Shown here piece by piece: positions 7,782 through 14,071 of a stretch of 14,224 nucleotides of DNA; within the stretch, counting starts at the first letter, position 1; the number at the start of each line of letters is the position of its first letter. Made by a program: the position numbers and the translations under genes. The stretch lies in contig CAKQJZ010000053.1 in NCBI GenBank assembly GCA_934247875.1, forward strand, positions 1 to 14,224. Direction: 5' to 3'. The notes below the pieces were generated by a model, which saw only the letters and a program-made list of their open reading frames with translations, had not been told where the DNA came from and searched no databases. Origin of the DNA: an uncultured Spirochaetales bacterium (GTDB lineage: Bacteria > Spirochaetota > Spirochaetia > Sphaerochaetales > Sphaerochaetaceae).

Positions 7782-8440
7782 CGCGATTTAACGACTCCGG
7801 CTTTTTTGCATTCCCCATCAAGCGGACACTTTGAGCAATATGGGGATATTGGGAGACATATATATTGCCCATAGCGCACAAGCATCTCATTGAGAGGTAT
7901 CCAGAAGCGCTCGGGCAATATTTTTCTCAGTTCTTTCTCTGTTTCTTCTGGTGTCTTTGTCGATACCCAGCCAAGTCTGTTGACAACTTGATGTACATGG
8001 CAATCTACGCATATAGCTGCGCTGTTGAAGCTTAAGTTCAATACAAGAGAGGCAGTCTTTATTCCGACTCCAGGAAGCGCCATAAGCTTATCAAGGTCAT
8101 TTGGAAGCTTGCCATCATATTCATCAAGCACTATTCTTGCAATTCTCTTCAGCTCTTCGCTTTTGCGCTTATAAAAGCCTGCTGGCTTTATAGCGTCTTC
8201 TATCTCTTCTACGCTAAGATTCGCAAGTTCTTCGAAGCACTTTGCTCTTTCAAATAGAGCTCTAGAGGATGATAGCGTTACTTTATCTTTTGTTCTTAGT
8301 GATATTATTGTCGCTGTTAGAATCCTATATGGATCATTGTCTTCTTCTGCAATTATAGAAACAGAAGGGAGCGGAGCTCCTTCACGCTCTAAAGCGTGAT
8401 TGAATGAAGAGAAGATAGAGTCAAGATAACTGCTTTCCAT
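7778..8440 (-). CDS. nth: Endonuclease III (DNA glycosylase/AP lyase)
   Basis: Base-excision repair enzyme that removes oxidised pyrimidines and cuts at abasic sites. The ATG at 8440 gives 220 residues, close to the E. coli length, and AAGG at 8451-8454 on this strand lies 10 nt upstream. The helix-hairpin-helix LPGVGIKTASLVL (122-134) carries the catalytic Lys128, and Asp146 in CVDCHVHQVVNRLGW is the catalytic acid, with the same 18-residue spacing as in E. coli. The [4Fe-4S] ligands are Cys195, 202, 205 and 211 (C-X6-C-X2-C-X5-C). Two variations are visible: SLRTKDKVT replaces the usual SAQATD segment, so the pocket Gln is Arg, and the catalytic stretch reads VDCHV rather than VDTHV. The reading frame stays open upstream to 8761, but that part is antisense to the next gene. 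Confidence 0.94.
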   Translation of the reverse strand: MESSYLDSIFSSFNHALEREGAPLPSVSIIAEEDNDPYRILTATIISLRTKDKVTLSSSRALFERAKCFEELANLSVEEIEDAIKPAGFYKRKSEELKRIARIVLDEYDGKLPNDLDKLMALPGVGIKTASLVLNLSFNSAAICVDCHVHQVVNRLGWVSTKTPEETEKELRKILPERFWIPLNEMLVRYGQYICLPISPYCSKCPLDGECKKAGVVKSR

Positions 8441-8474
8441 TGACCAATTTCCTTGAAAATTATAGCGTAAAAAT
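8440..8474 (+). promoter_or_regulatory. Putative promoter for aroF-pheA, possibly giving a leaderless mRNA
   Basis: Only 34 bp separate the divergent nth and aroF-pheA starts. On the + strand TTGACC (8440-8445) and TATAGC (8461-8466) are spaced by 15 bp, slightly short. No Shine-Dalgarno precedes the ATG at 8475, and initiation from this promoter would fall within a few bases of the ATG. Read by eye only. Confidence 0.35.
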
Positions 8475-10385
8475 ATGATTGTAATCCTAAAAAAGGGTAT
8501 AACAGCCCAGGAAAAAGATAAAGTAAAATCATACCTTCGTGAGAAAGGCTTCATCGTAAAAGAAGTCGTTGGTGAACACGATACAGTTCTTGGAGCTGTA
8601 GGCATAAAGAACTTGGATCCTAGATCTGTAGAGCTGCTGCCAGGAGTTGAGCGTGTAGTTCCTATCTCAAAGCCATATAAGATGGCATCCCGAGAGTTCA
8701 AGAAAGAAGACACTATAGTCACTGTTGGCAAAGTCAAGATCGGCGGCGGCAGAGTATGCATTATGGCAGGGCCTTGCGCTGTTGAGAGCTATGACCAGAT
8801 CATGAGCATCGCAGAGAGCGTAAGAGACGCAGGTGCTGTAGTCTTGAGAGGTGGTGCATTCAAGCCTAGAACATCTCCATACTCTTTCCAGGGACTTGGC
8901 GAAGAGGGGCTGAAGCTTCTAAGAGCTGCAGGTGATGCGTTTGAGATGCCTGTTACTACTGAAGTCGTATCTCCAATGGATGTAGAGATGATGGCAAGCT
9001 ACATCGATATGTTCCAGATCGGTGCTAGAAATATGCAGAACTTCGAGCTTTTGAAGGCTGTTGGAAAGACAGGTATGCCTGTCCTTTTGAAGCGTGGCTT
9101 AGCTGCAACTATCGAAGAGTGGCTGATGGCTGCTGAGTATTTGATGGCCAATGGAACAGATCAGGTCGTACTTTGCGAAAGAGGCATCAGAACATTTGAG
9201 AGAACAACCAGAAATACTCTGGATTGTTCTGCTATTCCTGTTGTTCAGAAGCTATCACATCTGCCTGTAATCGGAGACCCATCACATGCAACAGGCATTA
9301 GAGATATGGTATCTCCAATGGCTCTTGCACTTATTGCTGGTGGTGCTAGCGGTGTTATCGTAGAAGTCCATAATAATCCAGATAAAGCACTCTCAGATGG
9401 TCCTCAGTCACTGTATCCTGAGCAGTTTGAGAAGCTTGTAAGAGATATCGAAGCGCTTGCTCCTGTTGTTGTAAAGAGCGTTGAGAAGATTCCTCGTTAT
9501 AAGAAGAGCACTAATAGTGAAAAGCCAAGTGAGTGCGTCAAGAGTGATGATCAGACTGTAGCTTTCCAGGGAGAGCGCGGCGCATTCTCAGAACTTGCTG
9601 TAAGGCGTGCATTTGGGGAAGATGTTAAAGTGCTTCCTTCTCACTCATTCAAAGATACATTCGATGCAATCTCATCAGGAAAGGCAAAGTATGGTGTGCT
9701 TCCAGTTGAGAATACTCTCGGAGGTACTATCTTCGATACTCTAGACCTTTTGAATATCCATCCTGAGCTTACAGTTGTAGGAGAAGAGAAGATCAGAGTC
9801 GTTCATGACCTCATTGTCAACAAGGGCACGAAGCTTGAAGATATCAAGCGAGTATATTCTCACCCTCAGGGCTTAGCTCAGTGCAAAGAGTTCATTGAAA
9901 GCGAACTCAAAGGTGCAGAAGCTATCTCTTTCTATGATACAGCTGGTGCTGTTGCTTATATCAAAGAGCAGAAAGATATGAACGCAGCAGCTATTGCAGG
10001 AGAGCCTGCTGCAGCTTTCTATGATATGGAGATTCTTAAAGAGGGTATTGAGACCAATCCTTCCAACTTCACAAGGTTCTATGTGCTTACAAGAGAAGAG
10101 AACGAGAAAGAGTTCCAGGGCGATAGCGAGAAGAACAAAGCAGCGCTATCATTCTCTGTAAGCGATGAGCCAGGTTCTCTTATGAGAGTCCTTGAAGTTC
10201 TGTATCAGAACAAGCTCAATATGCAAAAGCTTGAGTCTCGTCCTATCCCAGGCAAGCCTTGGGAGTATAACTTCTTTGTTGAAGTCACAATCGATGATAT
10301 CGAAGACTTTGAGAAGGCTAAGAAGCAGGTTAGTGATATAGCAGCTTCTTTCAGAGTACTAGGAACTTATAAAACGGCACTCTGA
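8475..10385 (+). CDS. Bifunctional DAHP synthase (type I-beta)-prephenate dehydratase fusion
   Basis: One 636-residue protein with two enzymes of aromatic synthesis. Residues 1-70 are an N-terminal ferredoxin-like/ACT regulatory domain as in Thermotoga maritima DAHP synthase. Residues about 80-338 are the DAHP synthase barrel: AGPCAVES with Cys101, RGGAFKPRTSPYSFQG (125-140), QIGARNMQNF, PVLLKRG, DPSHATG with His271, VEVHNNP with Glu297 and SDGPQS with Asp308. These align with the metal ligands Cys102, His272, Glu298 and Asp309 of T. maritima. A polar linker spans 341-360. Residues 361-540 are prephenate dehydratase: VAFQGERGAFSE, GVLPVENTLGGTIFDTLDLL (407-426), YSHPQGLAQC and the catalytic TRF (533-535). 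Residues about 556-632 are a second ACT domain with EPGSLMRVL and the phenylalanine-binding ESRP (587-590). The first step of the shikimate pathway and the prephenate-to-phenylpyruvate step are thus joined. No chorismate mutase part is present. The start matches the T. maritima N-terminus although no Shine-Dalgarno is seen. Confidence 0.94.
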   Translation: MIVILKKGITAQEKDKVKSYLREKGFIVKEVVGEHDTVLGAVGIKNLDPRSVELLPGVERVVPISKPYKMASREFKKEDTIVTVGKVKIGGGRVCIMAGPCAVESYDQIMSIAESVRDAGAVVLRGGAFKPRTSPYSFQGLGEEGLKLLRAAGDAFEMPVTTEVVSPMDVEMMASYIDMFQIGARNMQNFELLKAVGKTGMPVLLKRGLAATIEEWLMAAEYLMANGTDQVVLCERGIRTFERTTRNTLDCSAIPVVQKLSHLPVIGDPSHATGIRDMVSPMALALIAGGASGVIVEVHNNPDKALSDGPQSLYPEQFEKLVRDIEALAPVVVKSVEKIPRYKKSTNSEKPSECVKSDDQTVAFQGERGAFSELAVRRAFGEDVKVLPSHSFKDTFDAISSGKAKYGVLPVENTLGGTIFDTLDLLNIHPELTVVGEEKIRVVHDLIVNKGTKLEDIKRVYSHPQGLAQCKEFIESELKGAEAISFYDTAGAVAYIKEQKDMNAAAIAGEPAAAFYDMEILKEGIETNPSNFTRFYVLTREENEKEFQGDSEKNKAALSFSVSDEPGSLMRVLEVLYQNKLNMQKLESRPIPGKPWEYNFFVEVTIDDIEDFEKAKKQVSDIAASFRVLGTYKTAL

Positions 10386-10921
10386 TGAATACTCGTGAAT
10401 ATGATGATGTAATGCTTATTATGGGAGTCCTATCTGTCAAAGGATTCCCAGACTCTTTAAAAGCAGAGCTTGAAGAGAGCTTTGGCCCGATTGAAGAGAT
10501 AACAGAGCCATTCCCATTCTCTTTTACAGATTACTATGTACCAGAGATGGGAGATGGCATTATGCGCTTCTTCATGCGTTTCCAGCGCTTGATAAAGCCA
10601 GATGAGCTTGCAGCAATCAAGAGCAAGACTAATGAGATTGAGAAAAAGTACAGCGAAGAGGGTGGAAGAAAGATAAATCTCGACCCAGGAACGTTAAGCG
10701 ACTCAAACTTGATACTAGCTACAACAAAGAACAGAAGCCATAGAATAGCAATCGGCGACTCACTTTATGGAGAGCTTACGCTTATATACCAAAACCATGA
10801 CTTTCAGTCATTTCCTTGGACTTATGCTGATTATAAATCAGACAAAGTCAGAGGAATCCTCATCTCATTCAGAAAAGAATTATTGCACATCAGACGAGAA
10901 AATAGCCAAAAACAGAAATAA
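10385..10921 (+). CDS. DUF4416 family protein
   Basis: Conserved protein of 178 residues that I recognise as DUF4416, a family found in spirochaetes, Thermotogae and deltaproteobacteria-like lineages; its function is not established. Typical stretches are PFPFSFTDYYVPEMG, LIKPDELAAIKSKTNEIE, GGRKINLDPGTL, LILATTKNRSHRIAIG and FPWTYADYKS. It is soluble, with no signal or membrane segment. Its ATG shares one base with the stop of aroF-pheA (TGATG, 10383-10387), with no Shine-Dalgarno, which points to translational coupling and one transcript. Membership is certain by motif; the role is unknown and the link with aromatic synthesis is only positional. Confidence 0.88.
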   Translation: MNTREYDDVMLIMGVLSVKGFPDSLKAELEESFGPIEEITEPFPFSFTDYYVPEMGDGIMRFFMRFQRLIKPDELAAIKSKTNEIEKKYSEEGGRKINLDPGTLSDSNLILATTKNRSHRIAIGDSLYGELTLIYQNHDFQSFPWTYADYKSDKVRGILISFRKELLHIRRENSQKQK

Positions 10922-10936
10922 TCAGATATATATAGT

Positions 10937-11650
10937 ATGAGCATCATACTACTTATAATCATTTCACTTTGCTCTTGTTCTGTCTCGCTTCCAAAGACGG
11001 TGACTGTAGAGCTCAAAGATAACCATGCCTGGGAAGAGATCCAGGGCAGGTCAATGTACTACACGATAAAGTACTTTGATGGAGAGAAAGTCCAGACGCT
11101 GAATCTGGCACCCGATGTCAAGAGCGTTGAAATCAAAGTCAGAGATGGAGGCTTAAGGCCTATCATTGCTATCCCGATTGGACGCTTAGCACCTCTTGGT
11201 GGCTTTTACATGCCAGGAAGAGATAGCGTGAGTCTATATAGAGAGAAAGGCACATTTGCAGAGATGCTTCTGAATGCTGTCTCATTCATGCCAAGCGCTG
11301 TCAGCAGCTTAAACTATGACAAGATAGAGCGGATGGGGATAGACCTTGAGATAATCAACCAAGAGCACTTTCTTGAAGACCTGTTTGCTGAGAATGTCAG
11401 TGATAAATCATTCAAGAATACAAAGCTATACACTCTGACACTCGAATCTCTTGCCAGTGGATATTGGTACCGCGATAATCCTCGCGCAGATGATATATAC
11501 ATAAAGCGAAGCGGAGAGAGCGTTACGATGAAATTATTCCCAGGTTCTTATTATTGGGCCAACTTCGATAGAGGAATTTTCTTCTCTCTTTTGATTACTG
11601 AGAAAGGCGAGGCATACTCCTCTATCGTTAAGATACCAAAGTGGTATTGA
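10937..11650 (+). CDS. Putative lipoprotein of unknown function
   Basis: I do not recognise the family. The 237-residue protein opens with a hydrophobic stretch (residues 3-11) followed by a lipobox-like LCSC with Cys14, so it is probably a lipoprotein anchored at the membrane. The n-region has no positive charge, which is unusual, but the in-frame stop of the preceding gene (10919-10921) rules out a longer start. The rest is beta-rich, with a Gly/Pro segment (IAIPIGRLAPLGGFYMPG, about 75-92) and a C-terminal part containing FPGSYYWANFDRG. It begins 15 bp after the DUF4416 stop in the same frame, without a visible Shine-Dalgarno, and may be translated by reinitiation. A serine dehydratase gene follows after 31 bp. 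Confidence 0.7.
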   Translation: MSIILLIIISLCSCSVSLPKTVTVELKDNHAWEEIQGRSMYYTIKYFDGEKVQTLNLAPDVKSVEIKVRDGGLRPIIAIPIGRLAPLGGFYMPGRDSVSLYREKGTFAEMLLNAVSFMPSAVSSLNYDKIERMGIDLEIINQEHFLEDLFAENVSDKSFKNTKLYTLTLESLASGYWYRDNPRADDIYIKRSGESVTMKLFPGSYYWANFDRGIFFSLLITEKGEAYSSIVKIPKWY

Positions 11651-11681
11651 AAGTTTAATTTTTAAAACTTACCATAGGGGC

Positions 11682-12887
11682 ATGGAATCACTAAAAGAGT
11701 TATATAGGATAGGATATGGCCCATCCTCTTCGCACACAATGGGGCCAAGAGCTGCGTCTGAGAGGTTCTTAAAAGAGCATAAAGAAGCAAAGAAGGTAAC
11801 AGCAGAGCTTTATGGCTCTCTTGCTGCAACAGGCAAGGGACATTTAACAGATAAAGCTATCAGAGAAGTCTTTGAAAGTGCTGGCATCAATATCGATATC
11901 GTATGGTACCCAGATAGGTTCAAGCCATTTCATCCAAACGCATTGACGCTTATTGAGACAGAGCCAGAAGAACTTTCTGACACATATTATTCAGTTGGCG
12001 GTGGCAAGATCGTCAAAGAGGGCGAGAGCGATAATACAGCAGAGGATGTTTATCCAAATGAGACAGTCGGAACTATGGATAAGCTCTTGAAATATTGCGA
12101 TAGCGAAGGCATTCAGATCTGGGAAGCAGCTTTGAACTTTGAAGGTGACGCTATCATCGATTATATGAAAGAAGTCTGGTCTGTAATGGAAGCAGCTGTT
12201 AAGAGAGGCCTCGATAACGAAGGCGTACTCACTGGTGGCTTGAAGCTCCAGAGAAAGGCATGCATGGCACACGCAAAATCCATGGACTTCGCAGGTGCAC
12301 TTGGCAACACTTCTGTCTGTCTCTCATATGCACTTGCAGTATCTGAAGAGAATGCAGGTGGCGGCAAGATCGTAACAGCTCCAACTTGCGGAAGCTGTGG
12401 TGTGCTTCCAGGCGTGCTTTACTACCTTAAAAAGGAATATAAGATTCCAGATATCAGAATCGAGAGAGCACTTCTGACTGCAGGTTTAATCGGAAATGTC
12501 GTTAAGACCAATGGCTCTATAAGCGGCGCTGAAGTAGGGTGCCAGGGAGAAGTTGGCGTTGCATGCGCTATGGCAGGTGCTGCAGCTGCGCAGCTTTTGG
12601 GCGGTACTATCTATCAGATTGAGTATGCTGCTGAGATGGGACTTGAACACCACTTAGGACTTACATGCGATCCACTCATGGGTCTTGTTCAGATTCCATG
12701 CATCGAGCGTAACGCTATGGCTGCTATGAGAGCATTAGACCATGCATCATTCGCGCTTATGGGAGACGGCAGACATAAAATCTCATTTGATGATGTAGTT
12801 GAAGTAATGATGGAAACAGGCCACGCACTGCCAAGTCTATATAGAGAGACAAGCATGGGTGGACTTGCAAGAATACACGAAATGTAA
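11682..12887 (+). CDS. L-serine dehydratase, iron-sulfur type, single chain
   Basis: Deaminates L-serine to pyruvate and ammonia with a [4Fe-4S] cluster. The 401-residue chain joins both parts of the family. The N-terminal beta part starts MESLKELYRIGYGPSSSHTMG, and the alpha part from about residue 155 contains TAPTCGSCGVLPGV (232-245), GCQGEVGVACAMAG (286-299) and HHLGLTCDPLMGLVQIPC (323-340). Cys239, Cys287 and Cys295 fit the three cluster ligands known from one-chain enzymes, and Cys236 is an extra nearby cysteine. It is about 50 residues shorter than E. coli SdaA, mostly in the beta part. The ATG at 11682 fits the family start, although the G-rich AGGGG (11676-11680) is only 1 nt away, so the ribosome site is poor. 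It is probably the last gene of the co-directional cluster. Confidence 0.93.
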   Translation: MESLKELYRIGYGPSSSHTMGPRAASERFLKEHKEAKKVTAELYGSLAATGKGHLTDKAIREVFESAGINIDIVWYPDRFKPFHPNALTLIETEPEELSDTYYSVGGGKIVKEGESDNTAEDVYPNETVGTMDKLLKYCDSEGIQIWEAALNFEGDAIIDYMKEVWSVMEAAVKRGLDNEGVLTGGLKLQRKACMAHAKSMDFAGALGNTSVCLSYALAVSEENAGGGKIVTAPTCGSCGVLPGVLYYLKKEYKIPDIRIERALLTAGLIGNVVKTNGSISGAEVGCQGEVGVACAMAGAAAAQLLGGTIYQIEYAAEMGLEHHLGLTCDPLMGLVQIPCIERNAMAAMRALDHASFALMGDGRHKISFDDVVEVMMETGHALPSLYRETSMGGLARIHEM

Positions 12888-13019
12888 AAAAGAAGATAAA
12901 AAGGGAGAAAAAGAGAGGAAGGCTAAAAAACCCAATGCTGTTAACTTAAGGCATTGAGCGTAACATAAGACACTAAATAATGGCTCTAGGGAGGGGATGC
13001 TTCTTGGAGTCATTTATGT
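12888..13019. other. Gene-free stretch: purine tract, minus-strand terminator and spacer
   Basis: After the serine dehydratase stop comes a tract that is almost all purine on the + strand (12886-12922, only one T). It is followed by the hairpin listed separately at 12925-12956, and then by about 60 bases in which I see nothing definite. No intact gene is present. The change from dense genes to such sequence marks the likely edge of an accessory segment. Confidence 0.6.
12925..12956 (-). terminator. Rho-independent terminator reading on the minus strand
   Basis: On the minus strand CAATGC (12956-12951) pairs with GCATTG (12938-12933), and GGTTTTTTAG follows. On the + strand no T run follows the hairpin, so it is oriented for minus-strand transcription. 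It lies about 65 bp after the stop of the small minus-strand relic ORF (13020-13154) and probably belonged to that gene. Confidence 0.55.
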
Positions 13020-13154
13020 TTATTGGAATCTTGCATTGCAAAAGCATTTTAAGTGAGCAATCAAGCAGCAGTTTTTGCCTAATCCGTTACGAGTCTTGAA
13101 GCATCTGTATGGTTTATTGAATAGCGATTTGATAAGTTTTGATGAATAAACCAT
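13020..13154 (-). pseudogene. Short minus-strand ORF, possible C-terminal relic of a transposase or similar gene
   Basis: A 44-codon minus-strand frame (ATG at 13154, TAA at 13020-13022) encodes a basic, Cys-rich peptide containing FNKPYRCFKTRNGLGKNCC and ending IAHLKCFCNARFQ. The composition and ordered end look like the C-terminus of a larger protein, and a minus-strand terminator lies downstream. The frame stays open upstream into the antitoxin gene region, where it makes no sense as protein, so any original gene seems cut off. I cannot name the family; a transposase end is a guess from the mobile surroundings. It has no visible ribosome binding site. Confidence 0.35.
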
Positions 13155-13155
13155 A
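13108..13155. repeat. 11-bp perfect inverted repeat upstream of the toxin-antitoxin promoter
   Basis: TATGGTTTATT (13108-13118) and AATAAACCATA (13145-13155) are perfect reverse complements, with a 26-bp gap. The right arm ends 17 bp before the proposed -35 of the antitoxin promoter. It may be an operator or a relic of an element end, but it also lies inside the minus-strand relic frame and could be chance. Confidence 0.45.
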
Positions 13156-13172
13156 AAAATATATGAAATGTA

Positions 13173-13201
13173 TTGCTTCTGTGCGTACAAGCGATTATGA
13201 T
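13173..13201 (+). promoter_or_regulatory. Putative sigma-70 promoter of the toxin-antitoxin operon
   Basis: TTGCTT (13173-13178) and TATGAT (13196-13201) are separated by exactly 17 bp. The -10 matches consensus at five of six positions; the -35 only in its first three. It lies 26 bp before the antitoxin ATG. Confidence 0.5.
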
Positions 13202-13226
13202 ATGAGTATAAAATGAGGTGCTTTAT

Positions 13227-13535
13227 ATGGCAGCAAAATCAGCGAATCTTTATGCTCGTATTGAACCGGAAGTGAAAGAACAGGCAGAAATTATCTTATC
13301 AGCGCTGGGCATTCCTGCTTCCAATGCTATCAATATGTTTTATAAACAGATTATTCTTCAGAGAGGGCTTCCTTTTGAAGTGAAAATCCCATCTTTTTGT
13401 CCTGTAGATATGTCGGCTTTATCAGAAACAGAACTGAATGAAGAACTTGAGAAAGGATATGCGGATATCAAAGCAGGAAGAACAAGAGAAGCAAGTGCAG
13501 TTTTGGCAGACATTCGCAATGATTATAACCTATGA
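13227..13535 (+). CDS. Type II antitoxin, RelB/DinJ family
   Basis: Antitoxin of 102 residues that should bind and neutralise the toxin encoded next and repress the operon. The N-terminus MAAKSANLYARIEPEVKEQA (1-20) is a ribbon-helix-helix DNA-binding segment of RelB/DinJ type, followed by ILSALGIPASNAINMFYKQI and LQRGLPFEVKIP, both typical of the family. The C-terminal part, rich in Glu and Ala, is the likely toxin-binding tail. The ATG at 13227 is chosen over an in-frame GTG at 13218 because AGGTG at 13216-13220 is the ribosome site, 6 nt away. Its stop overlaps the toxin start (ATGA, 13532-13535). Confidence 0.92.
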   Translation: MAAKSANLYARIEPEVKEQAEIILSALGIPASNAINMFYKQIILQRGLPFEVKIPSFCPVDMSALSETELNEELEKGYADIKAGRTREASAVLADIRNDYNL

Positions 13536-13867
13536 TATACGCTATCAAAATTACAAATCAGGCAGATAATGATATCCGCAACATCTATGAATATATTGCC
13601 TACGAACTGCAGTCACCAAAGAATGCCAGTGGTCAGCTGGACAGAATCGAAAAGTGTATTATGAGTCTTGACGACATGCCAGAGCGCTATCGTTTTTATG
13701 ATAGAGAACCGTGGAATAGTCGTGGACTTCATATTGTTCCGGTAGATAATTATTGCGTTCTCTATATTGTAGATAATGATGATAGAACAGTTTCCATCAT
13801 GCGAGTGATGTATGGCGGTCGTGATATTGATGATCAGCTTGATAAATACACGAAATACGAGGAATAG
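13532..13867 (+). CDS. Type II toxin, RelE/ParE family
   Basis: Small toxin of 111 residues, partner of the preceding antitoxin. RelE/ParE features are the start IYAIKITNQADNDIRNIYEY, the SLDDMPERYRFY segment, and the C-terminal beta strands VDNYCVLYIVDNDDRTVSIM and RVMYGGRD. Members either cleave mRNA at the ribosome (RelE/YafQ) or poison gyrase (ParE); sequence alone does not decide here. The 4-bp ATGA overlap with the antitoxin gene gives coupled translation. A terminator follows 76 bp downstream. Such pairs are usually mobile, and this one sits between two relics of mobile or foreign DNA. Confidence 0.9.
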   Translation: MIYAIKITNQADNDIRNIYEYIAYELQSPKNASGQLDRIEKCIMSLDDMPERYRFYDREPWNSRGLHIVPVDNYCVLYIVDNDDRTVSIMRVMYGGRDIDDQLDKYTKYEE

Positions 13868-13943
13868 TGTGAATCGGAATTCATGGAGGAAAATTTCGAC
13901 ATGTGCGGTTAAAACTTCCTACCAATCATTATGTTTTTCATCT

Positions 13944-13968
13944 AAGCCACCGTTTAGGTGGTTTTAAT
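13944..13968 (+). terminator. Rho-independent terminator after the toxin-antitoxin operon
   Basis: AAGCCACC (13944-13951) pairs with GGTGGTTT (13957-13964, one G-U) around the loop GTTTA, followed by the T-rich TTTTAATTTT. The 76 bases between the toxin stop and this hairpin hold no gene I can support. Confidence 0.8.
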
Positions 13969-13978
13969 TTTGATGTGT

Positions 13979-14071
13979 GAATTACTCGGCAATTGAATTG
14001 CCAGAGCATCGTGGAGTTTAGTCACGGGTGCATCCATGACACCGCTACCGCTTTTTACACGGCTACTTTTA
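13979..14071 (-). mobile_element. IS200/IS605-type right end and possible omega RNA segment
   Basis: Directly after the tnpB stop on the minus strand lies a hairpin-rich stretch of about 90 bp with no coding potential. It contains GGCAA/TTGCC arms around a 5-nt loop (13988-14002) and CGTG/CACG arms (14010-14026), and then GAGTAATTCACAC near 13985-13975. Subterminal hairpins just past tnpB are characteristic of IS200/IS605 right ends, and in active elements the same stretch is transcribed as the guide-carrying omega RNA. The exact element end is not determined; I place it near 13979. Confidence 0.5.

Noticed and set aside
8441..8761. N-terminal extension of endonuclease III by 107 residues
   Set aside because: It is antisense to the DAHP synthase N-terminal domain, has no family similarity, and the ATG at 8440 gives the normal length with an upstream AAGG.
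11651..11670. AT-rich imperfect palindrome between lipoprotein and serine dehydratase genes as a terminator
   Set aside because: Only six A/T-rich pairs form and no T run follows; it is too weak to call.
13882..13911. Tiny frame after the toxin gene (ATG at 13882, and ATG at 13900 behind a GGAGG)
   Set aside because: It codes for nine residues at most, with no sign of function.
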